Positions 8,134-16,308 of a stretch of DNA of 64,000 bases are shown here, piece after piece. Position numbers and translations under genes: made by a program. Origin of the DNA: Pullilachnospira sp963929535 (GTDB lineage Bacteria > Bacillota > Clostridia > Lachnospirales > Lachnospiraceae); NCBI GenBank assembly GCA_963929535.1, contig CAWVIZ010000016.1, positions 1 to 64,000 on the forward strand. The letters are read 5' to 3'. Every line of letters begins with the position of its first letter. The stretch's first letter is position 1. The notes under the pieces are model-generated. The model ran no database searches. It saw only the letters and a program-made list of their open reading frames with translations, and was not told the DNA's origin.

Positions 8134-11120
8134 AAGCTCAGCCTCCTTTGCAGTTTCTGTGTTTTCCCAAGACCGCTGTCAATGGCAGGGAGAAGGTGTC
8201 CTACCAGCGTCCCGTCATCCAGATACAGCCCCTTACAGCTGTTTTCCGCAATAATCGCCAGATACTTCTCCATTGCGCTGGTATTCATTCTGCTGGACAA
8301 AATATTTTCCAGCTGATTATAAAATCCTTTCAACGGAAGAACTGCCTCCCGGCCAGCCTCGCCGCCTGCCATCAGGCTGCTGCCGTTCATGCCAAAGATG
8401 GTCGGTTTCGTCAGGATACCGCCTTCCTTATACCAGTCAATGGACAGGTGAGGAACACTCGGCGGGGCAAGGGACAGCTTACCCGTAATCTTAAAATGGG
8501 GCAGCTTGATCTTTGGCAGCTCCAGCTTCATGCCGGAGAAAAAGCCGCTGATCTTATCCACAATTCCTTTGATCGTATTTTTCGCCGCTTCAATCGGCTT
8601 CGTGATGGCGGTCTTGATCCCATTCCACACCGTAGTGGCGGTACTTTTGATGCCGTTGAACACGCTGGATACCGTACTCTTTACCGCATTAAACACACTG
8701 GAAACCTTGCTCTTGATGCCGTCCACCACCGTGGAAATGACCGACTTGATCCCGTTCCACACCGTAGAAGCCACCGACTTAATCGCATTAAAGACAGAGG
8801 TCACGGTATTTTTGATGGCGTTCACCACCGCCGACACCTTGCTGCTGATGGCGTTCCAGATGGAACTGATCACGTTCTGGATCGCTCCCATAATGCTGGA
8901 AATCACACCAGAAATGGCCGACAGCACGGAACTGACCGTATCCTTAATCCCGTTCCAGACGGAAGTGACGATGTCCTTACAGTTCTCCCAGATAAACTGG
9001 AAAGGCAGCGTGATGATGTCCACAGCCCCTTGGATAATGGAGCCTAACAGCATCACTGCGGTCTGCACCACGTTGCAGATGCCATTCCAGACATTCTGCA
9101 GGTGCGTCCAGAGGTTGGAAAACCACGTTTTCACGCTCTCGATCATGGTGCCGATCCCGGTACAGATCGTATTCCACAAATTCCCAAACCACTCGGTAAT
9201 GGTTCCCCAGTTCTGGATGATGGCGATAATCCCGGCAATGGCCGCCGCTACCGCCGCAATCACGGCGATGATCGGCAGAAGGGAGATATTCAATGCCCCC
9301 ACCGACACCGCCAAGGCCGCAATGACCGGAGTCAGCGCCGTAAAGGCTGCCAGCAGAACGCCGAGAATAACGATAAAGTTCTGTACCGGCCCCGGCAGCT
9401 GCTGGAACCAGTTACTCACCGTCTGGATCACACTGACCAGCGGCGGCAGGATCGTATTGGCAATCTCCGCCAGCTTCTCTCCCAGAGGGACAAGGGACTG
9501 CTGCAGCTTCCGGGTGTTAGATTCCATCTCCTGCATGGGCGTGGTCGTTGCATCAAACAAGCCCTGTGCGGAACCTTTCACACTGTCATAGGTGCTGCCC
9601 ACCGAAGTCAGGGACGTGATGAATTTCAGGTTCCCGTCCTCGGCCATCGTGCCAAAAGCCAGCGCTGCAAGGTTTAAGGCTTCCTGCTGGTTCGTACACC
9701 CGGCGATATCCGCCACAATGGAGTCAATGACCTGTTTCTGGGTAGCACCGCCATTCTGCCAAGAAGCAAACAGTTCCTGTGTTTTCGTGGAAAACATCCC
9801 GATGGACTCCCCGATGGTTCCGTCCACCAGACGGGTGGTCACCTCGTTGATGGCATCGTTGACCTTGTCGAGGTTGTATGCGCCATTCTTCAGGCCGTTA
9901 TCCAACAACTGAAAATACTCCGAGGCAGAATAACCTGCCTGTGCGAACTTCCCGGCATACTCGGAAAGGTTATCGCCCAGCTCATTGGTCTTATCCAGAC
10001 CGTTCTGGGTACCCACCACGATGTAGTCCATCGCTTCCTGCGCCGTCAGGCCATACTGCTGCATCAGGGAATTGACACCCCGGAGGGTTTCATTCATATC
10101 AATCCCATACAGTTCTTCCAGTGTGATGGCCTGCTGGGTCAGGTTGGTGAGATCTGTCTCGCTCAAATCACCAAGGTTCTTTTTGACCATCAAAACCGCA
10201 TTGGCCACAGCGTCCATGCTTTCGCCGACACCAGAGGAGTACACGTTTTTAATGACATTTGCGGACTGCTCTGCTGCCTGTCCCGTCTCGCCAAAGTAGG
10301 CATTCACCTTGGTCACGGCGTTCTCGGTATCGGCATAGGCATCCAGCGCCTTATCCCCGATTTCCTGTATCTTATCGCCCACGGCGGACAGCTGATCCGC
10401 CGCCTGCATCAGCGCAGCGCCCTTGGTATTTTCCGCAATCTGCCCCACATCGTCCGCTGTATTTTCTGCAGCGTCCCCGGCCTCATTCAGCTGCTGGATC
10501 AGGTTTTGGATCGCCTGCCCGTCATCCACAGTATCCAGAGCGTCTGTCAGCTGGCGGATATCGGCTTTGCCGCCTGTGGCGGACTTCCCGATCTTCTCAA
10601 GGGCCGTCCGCAGCTGATCGGAATTGGCAGTCCCATTTTTAATCGCCGAAGTCAGCCGACTGCCAAGAACATCCGCATAGTCATCCACCTCTGTTCCGGT
10701 AGCGACAAACAGCTTTTCCAGCCGTGCCGTGTTCTGGGAAAGAGCGTCCTGCTCCGTCTGCAGGTCAGATAGGTCAGCCTTATATTTGTTCAGCTTGCCA
10801 CGGGTTTCCTCAATCTCCCGTTGAAATGCCTGATATTTATCGGCCCCGATATTCCCACGGGCAAAGGCTGCGGCCACCTGCTCCTGTGCGGCTTCCAGAG
10901 CCGACAGTTTTTCTTCCGTCTGGCTCACTGCCTGCGCCAGCAGTTCCTGCTTCTGCGCCACCAGCACCGTATTGGAAGGATCGAGTTTTAAGAGGCGGTT
11001 CACATCATTTAAGGCAGACTGCGTTTTCGTGATAGAAGAATTGACGTTCTTTAGTGCTTTATCAAGACCAGTAGTATCGCCACCGATCTCCACTGTGATA
11101 CCCTTAATCCGGTTCGCCAC
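8130..11120 (-). CDS. Tail tape measure protein
   Basis: About 996 residues; sets tail length and is ejected through the tube. The N-terminal region is coiled coil (VNSSITKTQSALNDVNRLLK, QEQVAAAFARGNIGADKYQA). The TP901-type core spans residues 240-560. A hydrophobic block of several membrane-like helices follows near 600-660 (LLAAFTALTPVIAALAVSVG). Then comes a run of near-identical ~11-residue units (SVWNGIKDTVS, SVFNAIKSVAS), the classic tape-measure repeat. I start at GTG 11120, preceded by AAGGAGGTGAGGGTT, not at the ATG further up. It overlaps dit. Confidence 0.93.
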   Translation of the reverse strand: MANRIKGITVEIGGDTTGLDKALKNVNSSITKTQSALNDVNRLLKLDPSNTVLVAQKQELLAQAVSQTEEKLSALEAAQEQVAAAFARGNIGADKYQAFQREIEETRGKLNKYKADLSDLQTEQDALSQNTARLEKLFVATGTEVDDYADVLGSRLTSAIKNGTANSDQLRTALEKIGKSATGGKADIRQLTDALDTVDDGQAIQNLIQQLNEAGDAAENTADDVGQIAENTKGAALMQAADQLSAVGDKIQEIGDKALDAYADTENAVTKVNAYFGETGQAAEQSANVIKNVYSSGVGESMDAVANAVLMVKKNLGDLSETDLTNLTQQAITLEELYGIDMNETLRGVNSLMQQYGLTAQEAMDYIVVGTQNGLDKTNELGDNLSEYAGKFAQAGYSASEYFQLLDNGLKNGAYNLDKVNDAINEVTTRLVDGTIGESIGMFSTKTQELFASWQNGGATQKQVIDSIVADIAGCTNQQEALNLAALAFGTMAEDGNLKFITSLTSVGSTYDSVKGSAQGLFDATTTPMQEMESNTRKLQQSLVPLGEKLAEIANTILPPLVSVIQTVSNWFQQLPGPVQNFIVILGVLLAAFTALTPVIAALAVSVGALNISLLPIIAVIAAVAAAIAGIIAIIQNWGTITEWFGNLWNTICTGIGTMIESVKTWFSNLWTHLQNVWNGICNVVQTAVMLLGSIIQGAVDIITLPFQFIWENCKDIVTSVWNGIKDTVSSVLSAISGVISSIMGAIQNVISSIWNAISSKVSAVVNAIKNTVTSVFNAIKSVASTVWNGIKSVISTVVDGIKSKVSSVFNAVKSTVSSVFNGIKSTATTVWNGIKTAITKPIEAAKNTIKGIVDKISGFFSGMKLELPKIKLPHFKITGKLSLAPPSVPHLSIDWYKEGGILTKPTIFGMNGSSLMAGGEAGREAVLPLKGFYNQLENILSSRMNTSAMEKYLAIIAENSCKGLYLDDGTLVGHLLPAIDSGLGKTQKLQRRLSL

Positions 11121-11262
11121 AACCCTCACCTCCTTAAAAATGGGCATAAAAAAAGCCCGGATCGTCTCCGAGCATAAAAAAGCAAATAATTAATTTTATT
11201 TAGTCTGGTTGATCTTTTTTATAAGTTTTAATATATTTTCCGTAGGGGCTGCTCATAGGCAC

Positions 11263-11301
11263 GAATTAAAATAGGGCAGGAAATCTTACGTTTTCTTGCC
11301 C
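11263..11301 (-). terminator. Terminator of the tail-region cargo genes
   Basis: Minus-strand stem GGGCAAGAAA/TTTCCTGCCC (one mismatch, 7-nt loop) followed by TATTTTAATT. It lies between the cargo gene ending at 11446 and the tape measure start, so the cargo is a self-contained transcription unit. It would block late transcription into the tape measure unless overridden. The rest of 11121-11445 shows no gene. Confidence 0.7.
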
Positions 11302-11445
11302 TCCATCATATCTTCTTTTATTACTCTTCTGCAATGAGACACTCCTAAAGACAGACACATAATAATATCACAAAATCATAAACTTACCCTCATTTATATC
11401 CTTTACAAGAACTTTGGAAATCTTCACTTAACTTTGACGATCTAG

Positions 11446-12492
11446 TTAAGAATTATATAAACCTGCTTTAACTAAATCCGTTGTGGAATCAAGCATTATT
11501 TCTGTTGTTTTTCTTTCAATTAAATCCAACAAATTTCCCCTATTGTCAAAAAGTTCTTTCAATTCTTCTCCACATATAGAAATAATAACAATGCCATCCG
11601 CTAAGTAGGATTTAACTGCTAACTCTTTAAAGGTACTCGGTCCCTTTTCTTTTGAAATAATTATGCCAAATTTTATACACTGTCCTTTACCTCCAGCATT
11701 GGTAAGCGAAATAATACTATGCAGCTTTGACATATAATCTCCTCTAGGCGTTTTATTTTCATTTTTACATTCAATTAAAAAACGCTGCCCAATAATATCC
11801 ATAATGCCAAATTTCAAATACATTTTATTTCGTATACAGCAATCTATCTGATTAGTAGTTGTTTTTATTTCGGCAGCCTGAAAAATAGGGCAAAGATTGA
11901 ACAAATATTTCGTTAATCCCTCCAAAGTATCACCGATTTTCTTTGTTGTTCCCGCTCTACTCTTTATATTGTTATACATACGAAGTAATTCATTATATTC
12001 TTCCTCTGTCGGATGAAACAAATATTCATTAACATTACCAGCTAGAAAAATTTCTTCCATTGTATTTTCCGGGACAACAGATCTAGCTGATATTTCATTA
12101 ATTATTTCTTTCCGCTGCCCCTTTATAAAAACACTATCATCATTCAAACTATAAATAATTTCTATATCTCCAGGTTCAATTTCGATTTCTTCATCACAAC
12201 TGTAACAAATAAAAGTACCTTCTGGAATCTCGGCCAAAGAATTAACTTTTTTTATAAGGGTGCTACACATTGGGCATCTAATACAATAACATACTGATAG
12301 CAACCCTTTTTCTTTACATTTCGTCAAGATTTTGCTTGCTAGCCCATGAGAAATACCCAAAACTGTGGCAACTTTTGAAACTGTAATACTATTTGCAGCG
12401 CCACCTATTAAACCCGCAAAATATTTTTCAAGCTTTTTAATTTGCTCCTGATTCAACAAGTCCTTTAGCATCAATAAGCGAGAACAGCACAT
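11446..12492 (-). CDS. Putative HTH / zinc-ribbon / nuclease-like protein (cargo gene 2)
   Basis: A 348-residue protein I cannot name. Three parts can be seen. Residues ~15-65 carry a winged-helix segment (SKVATVLGISHGLASKILTK). Residues ~70-105 have a zinc ribbon with two cysteine pairs (CIRCPMC and CYSC). Residues ~190-300 resemble a PD-(D/E)xK nuclease fold: TTTNQIDCCIRN, then FGIMDIIGQRFLIECKNENK, where the acid and ECKN fit the catalytic pattern. ATG 12492 has GGAGGAGG nine bases upstream. It overlaps the 3' end of the partner gene. Much more AT-rich than the flanking tail genes. An anti-phage function is inference from architecture and position. Confidence 0.6.
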   Translation of the reverse strand: MCCSRLLMLKDLLNQEQIKKLEKYFAGLIGGAANSITVSKVATVLGISHGLASKILTKCKEKGLLSVCYCIRCPMCSTLIKKVNSLAEIPEGTFICYSCDEEIEIEPGDIEIIYSLNDDSVFIKGQRKEIINEISARSVVPENTMEEIFLAGNVNEYLFHPTEEEYNELLRMYNNIKSRAGTTKKIGDTLEGLTKYLFNLCPIFQAAEIKTTTNQIDCCIRNKMYLKFGIMDIIGQRFLIECKNENKTPRGDYMSKLHSIISLTNAGGKGQCIKFGIIISKEKGPSTFKELAVKSYLADGIVIISICGEELKELFDNRGNLLDLIERKTTEIMLDSTTDLVKAGLYNS

Positions 12493-13675
12493 GAACAATA
12501 TCCTCCTCCATTGTATACTCAGTAAACTTGAGTGTACAATAATTCTTATTAATATATATTTTCACTTTAAATTGCCTGTTAAAATATCTTGTATTTTGTC
12601 TATTAAACATAAACGTTACACCATCACACATTTTACTTTTTTGAAGCATTTTTTTATTATCGAAAAAGATCGCTTTGGATTGCAATGGTTCCTCTAATGC
12701 TGCTGTCTGTTCTACTTTTGATTCTTCTTCATCTGTGGCATTTAAGCGTAATGGATAAGCATCTCTATTTTTAGTAAATATGCTTTTATCTTTATAACTA
12801 ATAGAAAAATACTTTTCGACCATATTGAGAATATTAGATTTAACGTCTTCCCTATACTTATAAGGTAAAGAACAAATATCGTCCATGAGACAATTTGTCA
12901 TATTTTCAATCTCTGATTTCTTTTCATCTATCAATTGAACAATCTCTTGGGGTGTATCAGTATACTGCTCCAACATCAAATATAGCTGTGTTCTAAATAA
13001 ATTACTCGTTTCATAATTTTGTTTTGTCTGTAATGATAAAATTTGGCATACCCATTTTATGGCATCAGTCATTTGCTTCTCTGCCTTAGTCGCATAAGCT
13101 TTTTCCAATTCAAAATTCTCCATATATTTATACAAGCCAGATTTAGACTTGGATCTTGCTACAATCAAATCACTATCTAAATATAGCTCAATACATATGG
13201 GATAAGGAATTACAGAAGCGCCATGTTTTTTATCATATGAACATAAAAGTTTACCTGTATATAAACGTATTCTACGGCCAAATTCCCATTCATCATCTAT
13301 ATCATATCTGAAAAGTTTTAGTTCTTCTGAAAATCCAGTATTTAGATGCCTATTATTTTTATCATATAGTAATGGTTCCAAAATACCCATCAGATATTCA
13401 TTTTCATAGAGCAAATTCTTATTTAAACAATCATCCAGACATTTTATCTCCACATCTTTAATTCCTTCAACCAAGACATGATCTAACCAATCCAATACCT
13501 CTTCTCTTTTTTCAACAGACTGATTTGCATAATTTTCAATATCTTGAATTAACTGTGGACGGTCCACTGTAGTTTTTAAATCTTCATTTTTCTTTTCTTT
13601 GGCAAATCTTTTTAAAACTGGAATTGTGATATAACTTTCATCTTCATTTGAAAATGTATATGGAATCGAAAACAT
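12437..13675 (-). CDS. Uncharacterised cargo protein (cargo gene 1)
   Basis: A 412-residue protein with no family I recognise. It is rich in Lys, Glu, Asp and Tyr, with a helical middle section (ATKAEKQMTDAIKWVCQILS, IVQLIDEKKSEIENMTNCLM) and a C-terminal beta-rich section (NTRYFNRQFKVKIYINKNY, CTLKFTEYTMEEDIVHVLF). No signal peptide or membrane segment. Start ATG 13675 with GGGAGGGACATAA upstream and a promoter further up. Its end overlaps the start of the nuclease-like gene by 56 bases, so the two are coupled and probably act together. Base composition marks recent acquisition by the phage. Confidence 0.6.
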   Translation of the reverse strand: MFSIPYTFSNEDESYITIPVLKRFAKEKKNEDLKTTVDRPQLIQDIENYANQSVEKREEVLDWLDHVLVEGIKDVEIKCLDDCLNKNLLYENEYLMGILEPLLYDKNNRHLNTGFSEELKLFRYDIDDEWEFGRRIRLYTGKLLCSYDKKHGASVIPYPICIELYLDSDLIVARSKSKSGLYKYMENFELEKAYATKAEKQMTDAIKWVCQILSLQTKQNYETSNLFRTQLYLMLEQYTDTPQEIVQLIDEKKSEIENMTNCLMDDICSLPYKYREDVKSNILNMVEKYFSISYKDKSIFTKNRDAYPLRLNATDEEESKVEQTAALEEPLQSKAIFFDNKKMLQKSKMCDGVTFMFNRQNTRYFNRQFKVKIYINKNYCTLKFTEYTMEEDIVHVLFSLIDAKGLVESGAN

Positions 13676-13703
13676 TTATGTCCCTCCCAAATTGCTTTTT
13701 TCA

Positions 13704-13735
13704 ATTATATCACAATTTCCATACACATTAATATT
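13704..13735 (-). promoter_or_regulatory. Promoter of the tail-region cargo operon
   Basis: Minus-strand extended -10 box TGATATAAT (TATAAT at 13704-13709) with a weak -35 (ATTAAT) 17 bases ahead, about 25 bases before the ribosome site. This lets the two cargo genes be expressed in the lysogen, apart from the late phage operon. The rest of 13676-13833 is AT-rich with no gene. Confidence 0.55.
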
Positions 13736-13833
13736 TGATCTTTAAAAAACTATAATTTCCCGCCCACCGCAACCCCTAATCATTCAAAATTTCTATACTA
13801 ATAAATCTATTGATCTAAGACTAGAGCATAATG

Positions 13834-14369
13834 TTAAAACTTATCAAAATCTTCCTGTGTTGCCATTCTTTTATATTTCACGCCGTCATTGGATTTTTCC
13901 GTCCACATATCCAAAACCAGCCCAATTGTGAGCAAATCCAAATCCCGGATGGAAATTCCTAGTTCCACACTCCGCAGAAGGAACAGCGGCGTGGTCATTT
14001 CCCGCTCACTTCTGCCAATCTTTTTTTTGACGTCACATCCGTCACAAGGTTCTCGCCCCACAGTTCCAGAATCTGTGGCAGTACCTCATAAATGGAGAAC
14101 ATATCAAACTGATCCAGCCAATCCTCAATATTCGCCGGTATGCTGTTGTCCGCATGGTAGGCCATCACATAGGCCACGTTTTCAAAGATCTCCAGATCCT
14201 CGATCTGCAGCTCCTCACCGTTTTCCGTCTTACCCCTATAGGATTTTTCCAGCTTGGAGAGATCCTTGAAAATATCCCGTTTGAACTTTGCCCGGTACAG
14301 ACGGGGGATCGTGGCGGAGGAACGGAACGGTACCTTTTTCCCGCTGATTTCTATCTCACGCTTGATCAT
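13834..14369 (-). CDS. Tail assembly chaperone GT fusion, by -1 ribosomal frameshift
   Basis: The long chaperone form binds the tape measure during tail assembly, as lambda gpGT does. Translation begins at 14369, follows the G frame to the slippery run of eight A (14021-14028, minus strand) and slips back one base. It then continues KKIGRSEREMTTPLFLLRS to a stop at 13834, adding about 60 residues. The canonical heptamer A-AAA-AAA fits codons TCA-AAA-AAA in the zero frame. In most siphophages the tape measure follows at once; here a 2.4-kb cargo insert separates them. Confidence 0.82.
13995..14369 (-). CDS. Tail assembly chaperone G
   Basis: The short form, 124 residues (starts MIKREIEISGKKVPFRSSAT, ends TSKKRLAEVSGK), of the tail chaperone in SPP1/HK97-type phages. 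Its start overlaps the major tail protein stop as ATGA. It carries the frameshift site near its 3' end and so encodes both G and the GT product. Confidence 0.82.
   Translation of the reverse strand: MIKREIEISGKKVPFRSSATIPRLYRAKFKRDIFKDLSKLEKSYRGKTENGEELQIEDLEIFENVAYVMAYHADNSIPANIEDWLDQFDMFSIYEVLPQILELWGENLVTDVTSKKRLAEVSGK
14022..14028 (-). promoter_or_regulatory. -1 programmed frameshift slippery heptamer
   Basis: Minus-strand AAAAAAA in the phase A-AAA-AAA of the chaperone G frame, followed by one more A and then G. The downstream -1 frame is open for about 60 codons and reads as a conserved chaperone extension. Confidence 0.8.
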
Positions 14370-14974
14370 ACGCTACCTCCCTGACCACTTGTTTCTTCCG
14401 GCTCGTCTTCAGTCGGTGTGTACACCGCCTTATACCAATTCGCATAAGTACCGGCATCTGTGGTATCGCCAGTTCTGGCCTTGACCAGCCCATCGGAACG
14501 GGGATCGGCGGTAATGGACAGTGTCTCTGTACCCGGTTCAATCGTATCTTCCTTTGTTTCCGACTCGATAGACGGGCGGGAGGCAGAACAGTTATACAGC
14601 ACATGGCGGATAGCGTTCACGTCACCGTCAAATTCAAAGAGCAGGGCAAATTTCACGCTCTCGCCAACGCCACTGTTTTCTACCAGTACCCCTTTTGCAT
14701 CCAGCTTCTCCTGCAGGATCTCCGTGCGGAACCACTCCGGGATCAGGGCGATCTCCAGATCGCCGCTGTATCCGTTGTTGGTAACACTACGGAAATACAC
14801 GATACCGTCCGCATAGAAAGGGCTGGTTTCACCCTCCGCATCCAAGCTGATACTCACTGCGCCGGGGATTGCCTTCGGCTCCACATAAGAAAAAGTAGTC
14901 GTGCCATCGGAATCCGTCTCGGTCAGCTTTGCGGCGTGGACATTTTTCAAGTTATACTTGACCTTGTTTCCCAT
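14366..14974 (-). CDS. Major tail tube protein (phi13-type)
   Basis: A 202-residue tube subunit. The start MGNKVKYNLKNVHAAKL and the KAIPGAVSISLDAEGE segment are typical of the phi13 family of major tail proteins. The GDLEIALIPEWFRTEI core supports this. A variable acidic end (TPTEDEPEETSGQGGSV) closes the protein. ATG 14974 has GGAGG ten bases ahead and is preferred over TTG 14983. It lies in the expected place between the tail terminator-like gene and the chaperones. Confidence 0.9.
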   Translation of the reverse strand: MGNKVKYNLKNVHAAKLTETDSDGTTTFSYVEPKAIPGAVSISLDAEGETSPFYADGIVYFRSVTNNGYSGDLEIALIPEWFRTEILQEKLDAKGVLVENSGVGESVKFALLFEFDGDVNAIRHVLYNCSASRPSIESETKEDTIEPGTETLSITADPRSDGLVKARTGDTTDAGTYANWYKAVYTPTEDEPEETSGQGGSV

Positions 14975-14979
14975 AAAAA

Positions 14980-15297
14980 TCAAACCTCCATTTCAAACGA
15001 GTAGAGGACTTCATAGAGTTTCTCGCTCTCGATCCAGACCTCTGTTTTGTCATAAAAAATACCGTGCGTATCCAACACGGCTTCCAGTTTCTGTTCGACA
15101 GACAAATCTTTGCTGTCTGTATACAGTTCGATATTCACACTGCTGACCTTCAGATAAACCTTCCCGTCTGCGGAAAAGTTATCGCTCTGGGGCAGAAGGT
15201 AGCAGATGAACGGAGGATCGGGGGATTCCCCTTCCGCAAAGTGGTCATAAGCAAAAGGGATACCTGTCTCCTCCAAAAGTTTCACCAAATCATCCAT
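14980..15297 (-). CDS. Tail terminator / tail completion-like protein
   Basis: A 105-residue protein beginning MDDLVKLLEETGIPFAYDHF, with the short alpha/beta layout of siphophage tail-completion proteins. The assignment rests on length, order (after the HK97 gp10-like gene, before the tube protein) and the FICYLLPQSDNFSADGKVYL segment. Overlaps the previous gene by eight bases. Confidence 0.7.
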   Translation of the reverse strand: MDDLVKLLEETGIPFAYDHFAEGESPDPPFICYLLPQSDNFSADGKVYLKVSSVNIELYTDSKDLSVEQKLEAVLDTHGIFYDKTEVWIESEKLYEVLYSFEMEV

Positions 15298-15673
15298 TCG
15301 TCAGGCTCCTTTCAATTTCACGCTCCAGCTGTTCAATGCCCGCCTCTTCGGCAGCAGCGATATGGGGCCTTGCGGCAACCCGGCCGCCGCCACGCTTTGC
15401 ATGACCATGCTCCAGCAGATGAGCGATCTGATACCGATTCCGGGAATGCACCGTCACCTGAAGGGCATTGGAACTTTCCTTTGTGGTTTTCACAGCCCAG
15501 CTTTTTGCGTAGTCCCCGGTGTCCCTCGGTGCGCTGGCCTCGATATCCTTCCGGACAGTCGTACCTGCCTTTTTCACCGCTTCCTTCATATCCTCCGTGG
15601 CTAATTCTGCGTACTCGTTCAGCTGCTCCATTACAGCAGCGGAAAGCTGGCTGATTGGTATTTTCCTTCCCAT
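15290..15673 (-). CDS. HK97 gp10-family head-tail protein
   Basis: 127 residues. The family signature is clear: a helix AVKKAGTTVRKDIEASAPRD, then TGDYAKSW, then HSRNRYQIAHLLEHGHA, RGGGRVAARPHI. These proteins join the head completion ring to the tail. It sits in a tight run of small connector genes with short overlaps. Confidence 0.88.
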   Translation of the reverse strand: MGRKIPISQLSAAVMEQLNEYAELATEDMKEAVKKAGTTVRKDIEASAPRDTGDYAKSWAVKTTKESSNALQVTVHSRNRYQIAHLLEHGHAKRGGGRVAARPHIAAAEEAGIEQLEREIERSLTNG

Positions 15674-15675
15674 CG

Positions 15676-16008
15676 CTACCGCCTCACTTTCTCACAGGAC
15701 AGTTTGATGCTCTTGCGCCTGTAGTTCATATGATCCACAGCGGCGATGTTGTAAAGCTCCCCATTGAATTCCACCCGGAAATGGGTGCTATCAATTTCAG
15801 CCGCCTTTTTGCACCAGCGGATCGTAAAGTCAATGCTGGAGTCATCCACCACCATCCCTGCATCGGTCTGTTCTTTCCCAGCCTCACCGCTGACAGTCGC
15901 ATAGCAGGTATAGAAAGGCTGCCATTCATTCCGGCGGTTTCCAATGGAATCGATGACCACCGTATTCTTGGATATAAAAATCCGTACATTCAACAGTTCG
16001 ATGTCCAT
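15676..16008 (-). CDS. Phage head closure / head-tail joining protein
   Basis: 110 residues with the SPP1 gp16-like pattern: WQPFYTCYATVSGEAGKEQT, then IDFTIRWCKKAAEIDSTHF, and YNIAAVDHMNYRRKSIKLSC at the end. It closes the portal channel after packaging. The ATG overlaps the last bases of the upstream connector gene. Confidence 0.85.
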   Translation of the reverse strand: MDIELLNVRIFISKNTVVIDSIGNRRNEWQPFYTCYATVSGEAGKEQTDAGMVVDDSSIDFTIRWCKKAAEIDSTHFRVEFNGELYNIAAVDHMNYRRKSIKLSCEKVRR

Positions 16009-16283
16009 CAGAAAGCCTCCTTCCTCGAACCGAACAGGAGGGAACGGAGCGTCAGGATTAAATCATGGTGATCCGCTTCCTCCCGGTGTTCATATAAATA
16101 CGCAACCGCATACATGGCTGCGGTTTTTACTTTTCCATCTCCGCTTAGATCAGCTTCCCCATCTACTCGGAGGACATCCCTGCAAAGCTGCTCCGCCGAA
16201 GTGATAAAATCGGTAATCAGCTGGTCATCGTCTTCATAGTCCACCCGGAGATACTGTTTCATTTCCTCCAGCGTTACAATCAT
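16008..16283 (-). CDS. Head-tail connector (gp6-like adaptor)
   Basis: 91 residues, all helical, starting MIVTLEEMKQYLRVDYEDDD and followed by ADHHDLILTLRSLLFGSRKE. This is the typical gp6/YqbG connector that docks under the portal. Immediately follows the capsid gene with a 25-base gap. Confidence 0.88.
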   Translation of the reverse strand: MIVTLEEMKQYLRVDYEDDDQLITDFITSAEQLCRDVLRVDGEADLSGDGKVKTAAMYAVAYLYEHREEADHHDLILTLRSLLFGSRKEAF

Positions 16284-16308
16284 AGGGTCTCCTCCTCACA
16301 TAAAAAGG

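Noticed and set aside
8500..8900. Tandem nucleotide repeats inside the tape measure gene as a mobile repeat
   Set aside because: They encode the 11-residue helical repeats usual for tape measure proteins.
8148..9591. Long plus-strand open frames opposite the tape measure gene
   Set aside because: Low-complexity antisense of repeated hydrophobic helices, with no ribosome sites; the minus-strand gene is certain.
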